Assembly: GCA_900553775.1 (NCBI GenBank)
Contig: USEZ01000035.1
Span: 1-14,250, forward strand
DNA: 14,250 nt
Source: an uncultured Slackia sp.
Lineage (GTDB): Bacteria; Actinomycetota; Coriobacteriia; Coriobacteriales; Eggerthellaceae
Reading direction: 5' to 3'
A program made the translations under genes and the position numbers. Position 1 is the stretch's first letter. Each line of letters begins with the position of its first letter. The notes under the pieces are model-generated. The model was not told where the DNA came from, searched no databases, and saw nothing but the letters and a program-made list of their open reading frames with translations. Shown piece by piece: positions 13,386-14,250 of the stretch.

Positions 13386-13415
13386 AAGGGGCCGCCTCTT
13401 GCGAAGCGGCCCCTT
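13386..13415 (-). terminator. Intrinsic terminator after the partial MFS gene
   Basis: AAGGGGCCGC (13386-13395) and GCGGCCCCTT (13406-13415) form a perfect 10-bp stem with a 10-base loop. On the minus strand it lies about 53 bases after the MFS stop codon and ends in CCCCTTTC. The T-run is short, but the stem is strong. Confidence 0.65.
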
Positions 13416-13468
13416 GCCGGATCGAGTTTGCAGCCTCGACCGGACGGCATCTTCCCCCGGACTTCGGG

Positions 13469-14250
13469 TTATTTGGCCCAGAGCTTGCGGCCGAGAGGAA
13501 CGATGCTCAAAGACAGCACGATGATGACGGCGTAGAAGACGATCATCATGACCATGGCCGCCTGATAGCCTCCGGTGATATCGAACAGGGTCGCATAGAT
13601 CAAGGCCGAGAAGCCCGAGAACACGTTAAGGCCGGTAGCGACGATGGCGAAGATGTTCGCGTAGTCTTTCTGGCCGAATGCCTGACGGCACGTCATAGGC
13701 GGAACGATATTCAGGGCGGCATAGCCGAAGCCGAAGAAGGCAACGCCCAGATAGAACATCATCACGGAACCGCCGCTCACCATGATGACGGCGGCACCCG
13801 CAAGGCCAAGCACGCCGGCGGTGATGCCGGAGACCTTGGCGCCGAAGTGGTCGGCGATCCAGCCCAGGCCGAATTTGCCCGCGATGGATGCATACATGGC
13901 GATCGAAACCGCCATGGCGCCGATAGCGGCAGCCTCCGCGCCGAAGGCGGCATTGACGTTGGCGTAGCGCGCAACCTGCTGGATGAAGGACGCCGAGATG
14001 ACGAACAGGCCCGCCATCAGGATCAGACCCCACAGAGCGGGGCTTTTCATGGCCTGCTTCTGCATGCAGCCATCCTCGGGACCGACTTCCCACTTGGAAG
14101 CGGCCTTGGCCTTGGCCTCGGTCTTTTCGCCATAGCCCCAAGGCAGAACGCCCATCTTCTCAGGAGACTCGCGCAGCAGCGCCGCCGTCTCAAAGTCAAG
14201 CCGCTCCGACGCAGCCTCCATCTTCTCCCGCAGCTGCCTGACGATGTCCT
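13469..14250 (-). CDS. C-terminal half of a second MFS transporter, preceded in frame by a UVR-like peptide (partial at right edge)
   Basis: The last about 240 residues are the second half of an MFS carrier related to the one ending at 10961: shared SPxxMGVLPxG, a charged loop, KSPALxxLIL, GAMAVSI, FFGFGYA, AFGxxxY and about six membrane segments, ending GRKLWAK. In the relative, SPSVMGVLPFG follows membrane helix 6 directly. Here the residues before SPEKMGVLPWG are hydrophilic (DIVRQLREKMEAASERLD, then FETAALLRE) and match the UVR motif of UvrB/UvrC (xxLxxxMxxAxxxLdFExAAxlRD). The frame is open to the window edge, so the true start is not visible; ATG 14221 is internal and has no ribosome site. 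Either this is a genuine gene fusion or recombination, or an assembly join near 14170. A terminator follows the gene. Confidence 0.75.
   Translation of the reverse strand, partial: DIVRQLREKMEAASERLDFETAALLRESPEKMGVLPWGYGEKTEAKAKAASKWEVGPEDGCMQKQAMKSPALWGLILMAGLFVISASFIQQVARYANVNAAFGAEAAAIGAMAVSIAMYASIAGKFGLGWIADHFGAKVSGITAGVLGLAGAAVIMVSGGSVMMFYLGVAFFGFGYAALNIVPPMTCRQAFGQKDYANIFAIVATGLNVFSGFSALIYATLFDITGGYQAAMVMMIVFYAVIIVLSLSIVPLGRKLWAK

Noticed and set aside
1..14250. CRISPR arrays, tRNA or rRNA genes, insertion sequences, attachment sites
   Set aside because: No regularly spaced repeats, cloverleaf-like sequence, transposase or integrase genes, or flanking direct repeats were seen.

Overview
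The window looks like a chromosome segment of a high-GC gut anaerobe of the class Coriobacteriia, most likely Eggerthellaceae. This is an inference from GC-rich codon usage, OFA-like MFS carriers, Cai/Bai-type CoA enzymes and a sigma-54 system, which is rare in other Actinobacteria. No rRNA or marker gene is present to prove it.

Layout, left to right. Positions 1-235 (-) hold the N-terminus of an unidentified basic Ala/Lys/His-rich protein that leaves the window. Positions 322-3839 (-) hold a two-gene regulatory unit: rpoN (sigma-54) and, overlapping its stop codon, an AcoR-type sigma-54 activator with GAF/PAS-like sensor regions. A 317-base gap (3840-4156) carries a sigma-54-type promoter pointing right, with no convincing gene behind it, and several hairpins. 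Positions 4157-12223 (-) hold a metabolic cluster, transcribed right to left: MFS carrier, FadH/Bai-like flavin/Fe-S enoate reductase, crotonase, CaiC-like acyl-CoA ligase, CaiA-like acyl-CoA dehydrogenase, and a DinB/maleylpyruvate-isomerase-fold protein. Positions 12450-13220 (+), divergent from it, encode a free-standing Hsp70 substrate-binding domain without an ATPase domain. After two terminators, 13469-14250 (-) holds the C-terminal half of a second MFS carrier, whose open frame is preceded at the window edge by a UVR-like peptide.

The main observation is that the window appears to be a self-contained sigma-54 circuit. Reading the gaps gives four sites with GG-N10-GC spacing and the shared pattern GGCA...TGCTT. 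They lie before the MFS/reductase genes, divergently before the Hsp70-domain gene, inside the cluster before the acyl-CoA dehydrogenase, and upstream of rpoN pointing away from it. A reasonable model is that the activator senses a carboxylic acid or its CoA ester and, with sigma-54, switches on uptake, CoA activation and reduction or isomerisation of the substrate, together with a small holdase-like chaperone. The substrate cannot be read from sequence. The cluster lacks a thiolase, 3-hydroxyacyl-CoA dehydrogenase, CoA-transferase and ETF genes, so it is not a full beta-oxidation set.
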